From positions 496,001-560,000 of the forward strand of contig NZ_JAGJEH010000003.1 in the NCBI RefSeq assembly GCF_018100925.1: a stretch of DNA of 64,000 nucleotides, written 5' to 3'. The notes under the pieces were generated by a model, which saw only the letters and a program-made list of their open reading frames with translations, did no database searches and was not told the DNA's origin. The stretch's first letter is position 1; every line of letters begins with the position of its first letter. The stretch is from Pseudoalteromonas luteoviolacea (GTDB lineage: Bacteria > Pseudomonadota > Gammaproteobacteria > Enterobacterales > Alteromonadaceae). A program made the translations under genes and the position numbers. Shown piece after piece: positions 30,163 to 39,201 of this stretch.

Positions 30163-31248
30163 ATGAGTCAGTTCCGTCAACAGGATAATTTGCTCGGCCA
30201 ATCCGACAGTTTCTTAGCTGTTCTCGATCAGGTATCTCAGCTTGCTCCACTAGACAAACCCGTACTTATTATCGGGGAACGTGGTACAGGTAAAGAGCTC
30301 ATAGCTGCCCGACTGCACTTCTTATCAGAGCGTTGGGACCAGAATTACGTCAAACTCAATTGCGCCGCTCTAAACGAAAACCTACTAGAAAGTGAATTGT
30401 TTGGTCATGAATCGGGCGCTTTTACCGGAGCCAGTAAACGTCATGAAGGCCGCTTTGAGCGCGCAAATAGCGGTACTTTATTTTTAGACGAATTGGCGAA
30501 TACATCTGCCATGGTGCAAGAAAAGCTGCTACGTGTTATTGAATATGGTGAGTTCGAGCGTGTCGGTGGCAAGCAAACCGTTAAAGTGGACACCCGACTA
30601 GTCTGTGCGACCAATGAAGATTTGCCCAGCCTAGCCGATCAAGGAGAGTTCCGACATGACTTGCTCGATAGGCTTGCTTTTGACGTTATTACTCTGCCGC
30701 CACTGAGAGCGCGTCAGGAAGATATTTTATTGTTAGCTGAGCAGTTTGCCATCAATATGGCCAGAGATCTGGGTTGGTCTTTGTTTAGCGGCTTCACTCG
30801 TAAAGCAACCGAAACTTTACTCGACTATGATTGGCCAGGAAATATTCGAGAACTGAAAAATGTAATAGAGCGCAGTCTTTACCGCCATGGCAATGAACAC
30901 CTCGCTGTTCACCAAATTACATTTGACCCATTCGAAAGTCCATTTCGACCAAAACAAAGAATAAAAGCGCCAGTTACCGACCTAACAAGCCATGTTTCAC
31001 CCACTCAGGAAGCAGTGGTAGAGGCCGCAGAGACCCCCATGGTGAGCTCAATTACAAACACACAACATTCCTTTCCATGTGATTTAAAAACACTCTCCAG
31101 TGATTACGAAATAGAATTGCTGAAAAAAGCACTTGAATTTAGCCAATTTAATCAAAAGAAAACTGCACAAAACCTCGGATTGACGTATCATCAGCTAAGG
31201 GGATATTTGAAAAAATACAATTTGTTAGACTCACAACAAGAGGCTTAG
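30163..31248 (+). CDS. pspF: Psp operon transcriptional activator PspF
   Basis: A 361-residue sigma-54 enhancer-binding protein without a receiver domain. The AAA+ core has Walker A GERGTGKE, the sigma-54 contact loop GAFTGA (ELFGHESGAFTGAS), Walker B LFLDELANT and an arginine-finger region (FRHDLLDRLAF). A Fis-type helix-turn-helix closes the protein (FNQKKTAQNLGLTYHQLRGYLKKYNL). It is divergent from pspA, whose product inhibits it. sapA begins two bases after its stop codon, so sap genes may share its transcript. Confidence 0.96.
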   Translation: MSQFRQQDNLLGQSDSFLAVLDQVSQLAPLDKPVLIIGERGTGKELIAARLHFLSERWDQNYVKLNCAALNENLLESELFGHESGAFTGASKRHEGRFERANSGTLFLDELANTSAMVQEKLLRVIEYGEFERVGGKQTVKVDTRLVCATNEDLPSLADQGEFRHDLLDRLAFDVITLPPLRARQEDILLLAEQFAINMARDLGWSLFSGFTRKATETLLDYDWPGNIRELKNVIERSLYRHGNEHLAVHQITFDPFESPFRPKQRIKAPVTDLTSHVSPTQEAVVEAAETPMVSSITNTQHSFPCDLKTLSSDYEIELLKKALEFSQFNQKKTAQNLGLTYHQLRGYLKKYNLLDSQQEA

Positions 31249-31250
31249 CT

Positions 31251-32906
31251 GTGGTCACCAGAATGACTCGCCTGTTAAACATTAGCCAAAGATACAAAGC
31301 AACCACAATAGGCGCTGCAGCGGCCTTGATTCTATCTGCTTGTGGAGAAGTGCCACAAACAAAGCCCACCAGTAAAACACAAGGTATTGTTTACTGTGCA
31401 GAGGCGAATCCAGTATCCTTTAACCCACAGGTTACAACCACTGGTTCCACCATAGATATAATTGCAAACCAATTATATAACTCTTTGATAAGTATTGATC
31501 CAATCACGGCTGAATTTAAGCCTGAGCTGGCGACAAGCTGGCAGATCAGTGACGACGGTAAAAAAATTACCTTTAAACTGAGAAAAGACGTCGCTTTTCA
31601 TACAACTGATTACTTTACCCCTAGCCGCACAATGAATGCAGACGATGTCATCTTCTCTTTTAGTCGCCTGTTTGACGTCTATAACCCCTATCACTTTGTA
31701 CACGACGCCAATTATCCGTACTTTCAAAGTGTCGGTATGGACCAACTGATCCGAAAAATAATCAAAGTCGATGAATATACGGTTCGCTTTGAGCTGTTTA
31801 GCGCCGAAAGTAGCCTGTTGTCTAATATCGCCACGGACTTTGCGGTCATACTCTCTGAAGAATATGCCATGTTTAGAGCAAGTGAAGACAAAAAACATCT
31901 CTTCGATACTTTGCCCATTGGCACAGGTCCATACAAATACAAACACTTCTTAAGAGACAATTTAGTACGCTTTCACAAACATCACGCTTACTGGAAACAC
32001 AACCACGCTGTCGACCAATTGGTTTATGACATTACCACCAACAATACAACGCGCATTGCTAAAATGCTGACAAAAGAATGCGACATTACCTCTCATCCAA
32101 GTGCAACGCAGTTAGAAGCTCTGTCACAGCGTAAAGATATCGTGGTCGACAAAGCTGTTAACTTAAATGTTGGATATTGGGCATTCAATACTGAAAAGCC
32201 CCCTTTTGATAATGCGTTAGTTAGAAAGGCCCTCGCTCATAGTATCGATTTTGATAAAATTATGCAGGCTGTATTTTATGGTAATGGCATCGCTGCACAA
32301 TCTATTCTACCTCCATCTTCTTGGGCATATACGCCACAGGCCATGCCTTATTATGATCCTGTAAAAGCAAAACAATATTTAACGGAAGCAGGGTTTCCAA
32401 ATGGTTTTGAAATGACTTTATGGGCCATGCCTGTTTCTCGGATCTATAACCCCAACGCACGAAAAATGGCTGAGCTTATCCAAAGTGATTTACGCCAAAT
32501 AGGGATCCGTACCAGAATAGTTGAGTATGAATGGAATACTTTTATCGAGCGAATTGGCCGCCATGAACACGATAGTGTTTTGTTGGGCTGGGCCGCAGAT
32601 ACCCCGGACCCTGATAACTTCTTTAGTCCTCTTTTGAGTTGCACGGCGACATTTACTGGTAAAAACCCTGCTAATTGGTGTAACCCTGAATTTGATCTTC
32701 TTTTGACTCAAGCACTCGATACAAATGACTTGAAAATGCGCAAATTCTACTATCAACAAGCGCAAGAGATGCTGATCCGCGAATTGCCATTAGTGCCAAT
32801 AGCCCACGGAGTTCGATTTCAAGCTCGCAGCGCTGAAATTTCAGGTGCAGAATTGAGACCTTTTGGTGGCGTCTCGCTGGCAAATGTAAGGAAGGGTACA
32901 CAATAA
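31251..32906 (+). CDS. sapA: Peptide ABC transporter substrate-binding lipoprotein SapA
   Basis: A 551-residue periplasmic solute-binding protein of the oligopeptide class (family 5), with a lipobox LILSAC giving a lipid-anchored Cys31. Family features include LATSWQISDDGKKITFKLRKDVAFH and VRKALAHSIDFDKIMQAVFYGNGIAAQSILPP. Sap systems have been linked to antimicrobial peptide resistance, haem or peptide uptake and, in E. coli, putrescine export. The start is a GTG with AGAGG eight bases before; an ATG four codons on has no ribosome site. sapB begins at the last base of its stop codon. Confidence 0.93.
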   Translation: MVTRMTRLLNISQRYKATTIGAAAALILSACGEVPQTKPTSKTQGIVYCAEANPVSFNPQVTTTGSTIDIIANQLYNSLISIDPITAEFKPELATSWQISDDGKKITFKLRKDVAFHTTDYFTPSRTMNADDVIFSFSRLFDVYNPYHFVHDANYPYFQSVGMDQLIRKIIKVDEYTVRFELFSAESSLLSNIATDFAVILSEEYAMFRASEDKKHLFDTLPIGTGPYKYKHFLRDNLVRFHKHHAYWKHNHAVDQLVYDITTNNTTRIAKMLTKECDITSHPSATQLEALSQRKDIVVDKAVNLNVGYWAFNTEKPPFDNALVRKALAHSIDFDKIMQAVFYGNGIAAQSILPPSSWAYTPQAMPYYDPVKAKQYLTEAGFPNGFEMTLWAMPVSRIYNPNARKMAELIQSDLRQIGIRTRIVEYEWNTFIERIGRHEHDSVLLGWAADTPDPDNFFSPLLSCTATFTGKNPANWCNPEFDLLLTQALDTNDLKMRKFYYQQAQEMLIRELPLVPIAHGVRFQARSAEISGAELRPFGGVSLANVRKGTQ

Positions 32907-33937
32907 TGCTGGACTATCTTTTGCGACGTCTAAGCTTACTGCTGTTCATGCTATTTGCACTAACTGCATTCACTTTTAGCTTAAATTACCTATTTCCCGG
33001 GGATTTGCTGACTAACTTTAGTGGACAGATCAATACCAGCTTTAGTCAGTCTCAATTGCTCGAAGAAAAGTATCGCATCGAAGATAACGTTATTGTGCAA
33101 TACAGCGCCTTTATCGGACGATTAATTGAAGGTGACTGGGGTGTATCTTTATCATCTGGTCAAACCGTTTCCTCACATGTTGCACTGCTGCTCCCTGCAA
33201 CACTTGAGCTTTGTTTTTACGCTTTGGTTGTCGCCATTCTATTAGGGATCCCTGCGGGGATCATTACCAGTGCCTACCATAAAAAATGGCCTGACAAAGT
33301 CATTAGTACACTCACCCTACTTGGCTTCTCTATTCCAGTTTTTTGGCTCGCATTGTTGCTTATTATGGTTTTTTGCCTCGGCTTTGGCTGGTTTCCCATG
33401 TCTGGCCGAATTGGCCTTTTATACGAAATTCCCGCCGTTACTAATTTTATTCTGTTAGACATTTGGCTGCTTGACTTTCCTTATGGTGGACAAGCATTTC
33501 TTGACGCACTGCATCATTTAGCACTACCAACAATTGTTCTAGCAATGTATCCAACAACCGTACTTACCAGGTTTACTAGAGATTCTATGCTCAATGTGTT
33601 GGAACAAAATTACATTAAGACCGCAAGAGCAAAAGGCCTAAACCGCAGACAAATTATTTTGGACCATGCACTGCGCAATGCTCTGTTACCTGTCATAAAG
33701 CAAATTGGCCTACAATTTAGCACACTGATCACATTGGCTATGGTCACCGAAGTCATTTTCTCTTGGCCCGGCATAGGTCGATGGTTAATAGACAGTATTT
33801 ATCAACGGGACTATCCAGCCATTCAGGGCGGACTGCTCGCTGTGTCAATGTTCGTTATCTTTGCAAATATGCTGGCGGATTTGACTCACTCTTTACTTGA
33901 CCCCGTGTCTAGGAACCAGTCTCATGGCAAAGTTTAG
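32906..33937 (+). CDS. sapB: Peptide ABC transporter permease SapB
   Basis: A 343-residue inner-membrane permease with about six helices and the cytoplasmic loop that contacts the ATPase (ARAKGLNRRQIILDHALRNALLPVI). The N-terminal LLRRLSLLLFMLFALTAFTFSLNYLFPGD is typical of DppB/SapB subunits. It overlaps sapA by one base and sapC by 14 bases. Confidence 0.95.
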   Translation: MLDYLLRRLSLLLFMLFALTAFTFSLNYLFPGDLLTNFSGQINTSFSQSQLLEEKYRIEDNVIVQYSAFIGRLIEGDWGVSLSSGQTVSSHVALLLPATLELCFYALVVAILLGIPAGIITSAYHKKWPDKVISTLTLLGFSIPVFWLALLLIMVFCLGFGWFPMSGRIGLLYEIPAVTNFILLDIWLLDFPYGGQAFLDALHHLALPTIVLAMYPTTVLTRFTRDSMLNVLEQNYIKTARAKGLNRRQIILDHALRNALLPVIKQIGLQFSTLITLAMVTEVIFSWPGIGRWLIDSIYQRDYPAIQGGLLAVSMFVIFANMLADLTHSLLDPVSRNQSHGKV

Positions 33938-34817
33938 TTTATATAGCGAAGAGTCGAACCGCTCACCACTATCTCGCCTATGGCGAAATTTCAAAGCGAA
34001 TCACCTCGCTCTTGTTGGGCTGTGGATGTTCATCGGACTAACCCTATTAGCAATGACTGCCCCGCTATTGGCCCCATATGGCATTGACCAACAACACAGT
34101 GACGCACTGCTTATACCTCCGTCTTGGCATGATGATGGTGATGTACACTTTATTCTCGGCACAGATGATCTTGGCAGAGATGTGCTTTCTCGCCTGATGA
34201 ATGGTGCTACCTATACCTTTGGTTTGTCTATCGTTGCCGCGCTTGTAACAACTGTTTTAGGGGTGATTCTTGGTACTCTTGCAGGGATCAACCGAGGGTT
34301 TAAATCTAGTATTTTAAATCACTTACTTGATATTACGCTGGCGATACCATCACTGCTTTTGGCAATCATTATTATCGCTATTTTAGGCCCCGGACTACTG
34401 AACACGGTTTGGGCAATTATTCTAGCTTTGTTACCGCAACATATTCACTCCATCCGCAACCTAGTCGTAGACGAGTTGAATAAAGATTATATTGGCGCCT
34501 ATAGATTGGACGGTGCAAGTCGAACTCACATCCTATTTCGTGGCGTATTTCCAAATATTTATGAACATGTTGTGGTCATATTTACCCTAGCGCTTTCTAC
34601 GGCTATCCTTGATATCGCAGCACTTGGCTTTCTAAAATTGGGAGCTCAGCCTCCAACTACAGAATGGGGTGCCATGCTGGCCGAAAACTTGGGGCTTATA
34701 TATCTCGCACCTTGGACTGTAGGTTTACCTGGTGCCCTATTGTTTTTGTCTGTGTTAGCCACTAACCTTGTTGGAGATGGGCTGAGAAAAGCACTCCAAG
34801 CTAGAAAGGCAACCTAA
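33924..34817 (+). CDS. sapC: Peptide ABC transporter permease SapC
   Basis: The second permease of the complex, with a long cytoplasmic N-terminus, about six helices, FILGTDDLGRDVLSRLMNGATYT and the ATPase-contact loop YRLDGASRTHILFRGVFPNIYEHVVV. I chose the ATG at 33924 (MAKFSLYSEE) with AGGA about nine bases upstream; the frame stays open nine codons further into sapB. It ends one base into the sapD start. Confidence 0.94.
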   Translation: MAKFSLYSEESNRSPLSRLWRNFKANHLALVGLWMFIGLTLLAMTAPLLAPYGIDQQHSDALLIPPSWHDDGDVHFILGTDDLGRDVLSRLMNGATYTFGLSIVAALVTTVLGVILGTLAGINRGFKSSILNHLLDITLAIPSLLLAIIIIAILGPGLLNTVWAIILALLPQHIHSIRNLVVDELNKDYIGAYRLDGASRTHILFRGVFPNIYEHVVVIFTLALSTAILDIAALGFLKLGAQPPTTEWGAMLAENLGLIYLAPWTVGLPGALLFLSVLATNLVGDGLRKALQARKAT

Positions 34818-35824
34818 TGCAACTACTTGACATTAAAAATCTCACCATTGAACTGCCGACCGAAGATGGCGTGATCCGTGCAGTTGATAAAGTAAACTTG
34901 AGCCTTAAAGAAGGCGAAGTACATGCACTTGTTGGTGAGTCAGGTTCCGGAAAAAGTTTAATTGCAAAAGCCATTGTTGGTGTACTCAATGCCCGCTGGC
35001 GTATCACGGCTGACCGAATGCATTGGCGTGGTGTCGATTTAATGCGCCTAAGCCCGGAAAAACGCCGAAAAGTGGTTGGCCGGGATATGGCGATGATATA
35101 TCAAGAACCCCGCAGAAGCTTAGATCCAACGGCGAAGATTTTCGAGCAGGTAGCTGAATCGCTGCCTGATGATTGCTTCAAGGCCGGCTTCTTTGGCCGA
35201 AAAAAGGAGCGGAAGACGAAAGTAAAAGCACTTCTTCACAAAGTAGGAATACGTGAAGATGAAAAAGTATCGAGCAGTTATCCGCATGAATTGTCCGAAG
35301 GAGTATGCCAAAAAGTAATGATTGCTATGGCAATCGCGAGAAATCCGCAATTACTGATTGCTGATGAGCCCACAACCGCGTTAGAAAGCACCACACGCGC
35401 TCAAGTTTTTAGGCTGCTCAAGAGTTTAAACCAACTAAAAAACATGTCGATACTAATGATTTCCCATGAGTTAGAAGAAATAACTCAATGGTCTCATGCA
35501 ATCCATGTTTTATATTGCGGACAGATGGTTGAAGCGGGCCCGACCAAAAAAGTGTTCACTGATCCATATCACCCTTACACGCAAGCACTGGTCAAGTCAT
35601 TACCAGACTATGCCCACGGCTTAGGCCACAAAGCCCCTTTTTACGCCCTAAAAGGCACAATTCCGCCTTTGCAGCACTTACCCATTGGCTGCCGATTAGG
35701 ACCTCGCTGTCCACAGGCGCAAAAAGAATGTGTTGCAACCCCTTTGTTGGTCAAGTCTCATGGTCATTCTTATGCATGTCATTTTCCACTCAATAGAGAG
35801 AAGAAAAAATGCAACCCGTGTTAA
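34817..35824 (+). CDS. sapD: Peptide ABC transporter ATP-binding protein SapD
   Basis: A 335-residue ATPase with Walker [10 protein letters not shown]-loop [11 protein letters not shown], signature [16 protein letters not shown] and Walker [10 protein letters not shown]. The C-terminal oligopeptide-transporter extension has a Cys cluster ([15 protein letters not shown]...ACHFPL), which in related proteins can hold an iron-sulfur cluster. The signature is LSEG rather than LSGG, which is usual for SapD. It overlaps sapF by 16 bases. Confidence 0.95.
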   Translation: MQLLDIKNLTIELPTEDGVIRAVDKVNLSLKEGEVHALVGESGSGKSLIAKAIVGVLNARWRITADRMHWRGVDLMRLSPEKRRKVVGRDMAMIYQEPRRSLDPTAKIFEQVAESLPDDCFKAGFFGRKKERKTKVKALLHKVGIREDEKVSSSYPHELSEGVCQKVMIAMAIARNPQLLIADEPTTALESTTRAQVFRLLKSLNQLKNMSILMISHELEEITQWSHAIHVLYCGQMVEAGPTKKVFTDPYHPYTQALVKSLPDYAHGLGHKAPFYALKGTIPPLQHLPIGCRLGPRCPQAQKECVATPLLVKSHGHSYACHFPLNREKKKCNPC

Positions 35825-36570
35825 AAGTTCAGGCGCTGAGTAAAACGTTTAAAACACGCTCTGGGCTATTTAGCCGCAATAAAGTTAAAGTATTGAATGA
35901 TATTTCGTTTGCGGTAGCGCCAGGACAAACACTGGCTGTGATAGGTGAAACTGGTTCAGGAAAAAGTACACTTGCTAAAGTGCTTGCCGGAGCCGAAGAC
36001 GCTGATTCAGGGCAGATATTATTAAATGGTGACATGATTGTCGACGATGGCACAACTAGACGAGAATGCCATCATATTCGCCTTATATTCCAAGACCCCA
36101 CACGCTCTCTCAACCCTGGCCTTACTATAGGTGAAATGTTAGATGATTGTCTGCGCTTCAATACCAAATTAACGGAAGTGCAGCGTAATAAAAAAATTGA
36201 GCTGACATTATCTCGTGTTGGGTTGTTATCTGAACACTATGAATATTACCCTCATATGTTTAGTGGAGGGCAATTACAACGTGTAGCACTTGCCAGAGCG
36301 CTGATTTTAGATCCTAAAGTAGTAGTTTTGGATGAAGCACTATCTTCATTGGATCCGTCTGTCAGAGCGCAAATAGTTAACTTATTACTTAAGCTGCAGC
36401 AAGAGACTGATTTAACCTATGTGCTTATCACTCATCACCTTAGCCTAGTAAAACATATGAGTGATAAACTGTTGGTATTGAACAATGGTGAAGCTGTCGA
36501 ATATGGCTGTTGTGACACGATATTCAATCGCCCTCAATCCAAAGTGATGAAAAAGCTATTGGCGGTGTAA
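35809..36570 (+). CDS. sapF: Peptide ABC transporter ATP-binding protein SapF
   Basis: A 253-residue ATPase with Walker A GETGSGKST, Q-loop IFQDPTRSLNPG, signature FSGGQLQRVALARAL, Walker B VVVLDEALSSLDPS and the switch His in LITHHLSLV. It pairs with SapD. Last gene of the sap operon; convergent with ppiD across a shared terminator. Confidence 0.95.
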   Translation: MQPVLKVQALSKTFKTRSGLFSRNKVKVLNDISFAVAPGQTLAVIGETGSGKSTLAKVLAGAEDADSGQILLNGDMIVDDGTTRRECHHIRLIFQDPTRSLNPGLTIGEMLDDCLRFNTKLTEVQRNKKIELTLSRVGLLSEHYEYYPHMFSGGQLQRVALARALILDPKVVVLDEALSSLDPSVRAQIVNLLLKLQQETDLTYVLITHHLSLVKHMSDKLLVLNNGEAVEYGCCDTIFNRPQSKVMKKLLAV

Positions 36571-36600
36571 ATCTGACAATAAAAGACCTCTGTTAAAATA

Positions 36601-36627
36601 AAAAAACCACCTTGCGGTGGTTTTTTT
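36601..36627. terminator. Bidirectional terminator between sapF and ppiD
   Basis: AACCACC (36605-36611), loop TTGC, GGTGGTT (36616-36622), with an A-tract on the left and a T-tract on the right. It can stop transcripts from both convergent genes. Confidence 0.92.
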
Positions 36628-36646
36628 ATTCATCATTAGAAGTGTC

Positions 36647-38560
36647 TTAGTTTTCTTCTGCTACTTCAAACGTGCTCGGCTTCACGATATCCGCCGTGCC
36701 TTCTAATGCGCTTAACAGTGCAAGATAGTTCTTGTTCACTTGAGTTCTAGTAATGCTTTGCTTCTGTTGAGGTTCAAGCTCACCTGCAACATCTGCAATG
36801 TTCACAGCTTTAACAACTAACAATGCTGAATCGCCGTTATTTAATTCAACCATTGCTTTAGATGTGCTTCCTTCAGCAGGGTGAGGCAATTTGAACGCCT
36901 TAGTCACCAAAGCAGGTGAAACAGCAAAGCTCTGACGCGCTAACGAAGCTTCAGTCTTCATTTCAAGCGATTCAGCAGTAGCGATATCTGCAAGCGCTTT
37001 GCCTTCTTCAAGTTGTGCAAATAACGTCTCTGCTTTTTCTTTTGCCAGCTCAGATGCTTTGTCATTCTCTAAACGTGATTTGATTTGCGCAGACACCTCT
37101 TCAAGCGGTTTAACAGAAGCTGGTTTATGCTCAACGACTCTCACTACAACTACATGCTCAGGTGCAACTTCAATTACTTCAGAGTTCACGCCGTCTTCCA
37201 GTAATTCTGGTGTGAAAATAGCACGAGTTACCGTAGGCTGATTTAGCGGTGCAGGTAATAAGTTGCGCGCAACAAGTTCAGTGCTTTTCACTTCTACTTC
37301 AGCTGCTGCCGCTGCATCTTCTAGTGTATCTGCAACTTCAAACGCTAACTCACGTACTTCTTCTTGCTTGCCGTAAAACGCATCAATTTTCGCATTTTGT
37401 TCTAACTCAGCACGTAATTCCGCTTCTAGCTCCGCAAAAGGTTTTACTTCTTGCGCTTGAAGATCTGTCAATTGGATAATGTGAAAACCAAATTCTGATT
37501 CTACAACATCTGAAAATTCACCTACGTTTGCCAAAGCAAAAGCGGCTTCTTCAAATGCTGGATCCATCATATCACGCTCAATCCAATCAAGATCACCGCC
37601 TAGCTCGCCGCTTGCAACATCGTCTGAATGCTCTTGTGCAAGCTTCGCAAAATCTGCTCCAGCTTGAAGCTGAGCATATAGGTCTTGTACTTTTGTTTTA
37701 GCAGCTTCCGCATCTTCCAAGTTCTCAACTAGGATATGTGAAACACGACGCCTTTCATCTTCAGAGTACTGAGCTTGGTTTTCATCGTAATAAGCTCTTA
37801 CCTGCTCATCTGTGACAGGCTCTAGTAGTTCCATATCATCAGCTTTAAGTTCAATGTAGTTCAGCGCAACTTGCTCTGGTGACATAAACTGGTCTTGATT
37901 CAATTCGTAATGGTCTTGAATTTCAGATTCTGTTACCGAAACCTGATCTTTTAAGGTCTCTTTATCTAGTACTAGATAATCCACATCACGAGTCTGTTGT
38001 TGTAAAACAAGCGTCTGTTTTACTTCACTCTCCAACGCAAAATCAGAACCAGCAATCGCAGAAACCAATTGGTTACGCGTCATCTCTTCGCGCAGATATT
38101 CACGGAAGTCATCTGGTTGAAAGTTCATTTGTCTGATCAGCTGTAAATAACGCTCATTGCTGAATTGACCACCAATCTGAAAATACGGCATTTCAAAAAT
38201 GGCTTGCTTGATCTGCTCATCGCTCACACGTAGCCCAAGCTCAATAGCAAGTTGGTTTTGTAGCTCTTGTTGTACCAAGCGATCTACAACACCTTGACGA
38301 ATTTGTGCCATATAAGTTGGATCAGAAGCGATTTGCTCGAAGTACTCGCCAAATTGCTGTTCTAATCTACCACGTTCATTTTCGAACGCCCTTGCAAATT
38401 CCAACTGGGTAATTTTAACACCATTGACTTCTGCAACTGGTTGCTCTGTGGTTTGACCTAGGTAACCACCGATCCCTGCCAGCGCAAAAGACAAGATAAC
38501 TGCACCAAGAACGATCTTGGCAGCAAGGCCCTGAGAGCCCTCTCTAATCTTTTCAAGCAT
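36647..38560 (-). CDS. ppiD: Periplasmic folding chaperone PpiD
   Basis: This 637-residue protein is anchored by one N-terminal helix (LAAKIVLGAVILSFALAGIGGYLG) facing the periplasm. It has a SurA-like N domain, a parvulin domain (about 265-360; RRVSHILVENLEDAE, LAQEHSDD, LGWI-like DLDWIERDMMDPAFEEAAFAL, EFGFHIIQL) and a second C-terminal region. PpiD helps proteins emerging from the Sec translocon. It follows hupB, as in E. coli, with a terminator between. Confidence 0.96.
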   Translation of the reverse strand: MLEKIREGSQGLAAKIVLGAVILSFALAGIGGYLGQTTEQPVAEVNGVKITQLEFARAFENERGRLEQQFGEYFEQIASDPTYMAQIRQGVVDRLVQQELQNQLAIELGLRVSDEQIKQAIFEMPYFQIGGQFSNERYLQLIRQMNFQPDDFREYLREEMTRNQLVSAIAGSDFALESEVKQTLVLQQQTRDVDYLVLDKETLKDQVSVTESEIQDHYELNQDQFMSPEQVALNYIELKADDMELLEPVTDEQVRAYYDENQAQYSEDERRRVSHILVENLEDAEAAKTKVQDLYAQLQAGADFAKLAQEHSDDVASGELGGDLDWIERDMMDPAFEEAAFALANVGEFSDVVESEFGFHIIQLTDLQAQEVKPFAELEAELRAELEQNAKIDAFYGKQEEVRELAFEVADTLEDAAAAAEVEVKSTELVARNLLPAPLNQPTVTRAIFTPELLEDGVNSEVIEVAPEHVVVVRVVEHKPASVKPLEEVSAQIKSRLENDKASELAKEKAETLFAQLEEGKALADIATAESLEMKTEASLARQSFAVSPALVTKAFKLPHPAEGSTSKAMVELNNGDSALLVVKAVNIADVAGELEPQQKQSITRTQVNKNYLALLSALEGTADIVKPSTFEVAEEN

Positions 38561-38620
38561 TTGTTCTATCTCTTATCTAAGTCAAAGCACCAAGGTACTT
38601 TGCATCAGTTAGCTCATGTA

Positions 38621-38652
38621 AAAAAAGCGTATCTTACCAGATACGCTTTTTA
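38621..38652 (-). terminator. Terminator of hupB
   Basis: AGCGTATCT (38626-38634), loop TACC, AGATACGCT (38639-38647), with A and T tracts outside. It lies between hupB and ppiD and suits stopping hupB transcripts. Confidence 0.88.
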
Positions 38653-38719
38653 TCTTGAAGCTTATGCGTCCAATTACATCTATTTAACAATAGTGTGATT
38701 GTAAAAATATAAGCTTTTC

Positions 38720-38992
38720 TTAGTTAACCGCGTCTTTTAAAGCTTTACCAGCTTTAAAAGCAGGGATGTTAGCAGCAGCAATATCAATTGCAGCACCCGT
38801 TTGAGGGTTACGACCTGTACGTGCAGCGCGCTCACGAACAGAAAAAGTACCAAAGCCTACAAGGGCAACTGAGTCGCCATCTTTTAGCGCAGCGGTTACT
38901 GACTCAATGAATGAATCCAGAGCACGACCAGCAGCGGCCTTAGAAATATCAGCATCAGCTGCGATTTGATCGATTAATTGAGATTTATTCAC
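38720..38992 (-). CDS. hupB: DNA-binding protein HU-beta
   Basis: A 90-residue histone-like protein with the full HU pattern: [49 protein letters not shown] (the DNA-contacting arm) and [14 protein letters not shown]. It bends and compacts DNA as a dimer. It sits between lon and ppiD; the 209-base gap after lon probably carries its own promoter. Confidence 0.98.
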   Translation of the reverse strand: MNKSQLIDQIAADADISKAAAGRALDSFIESVTAALKDGDSVALVGFGTFSVRERAARTGRNPQTGAAIDIAAANIPAFKAGKALKDAVN

Positions 38993-39201
38993 AATATCAT
39001 CCTCTTACATTGTTATTATCAAGAGCGATGGTGGTTTAAAACTAACATCACTTTTGTTGTTAACTACGAGAAATCTTTCGATTCTCTATTGCTTAAATGT
39101 ATTACAGCCTAGAATCTACGGGGCTTCCCGTGCCCTAGGCCTAAATCCAGTGCTTAACTTAGCACACCATTAGGATTTGAAAACCCTTTTTCTCGACTTT
39201 T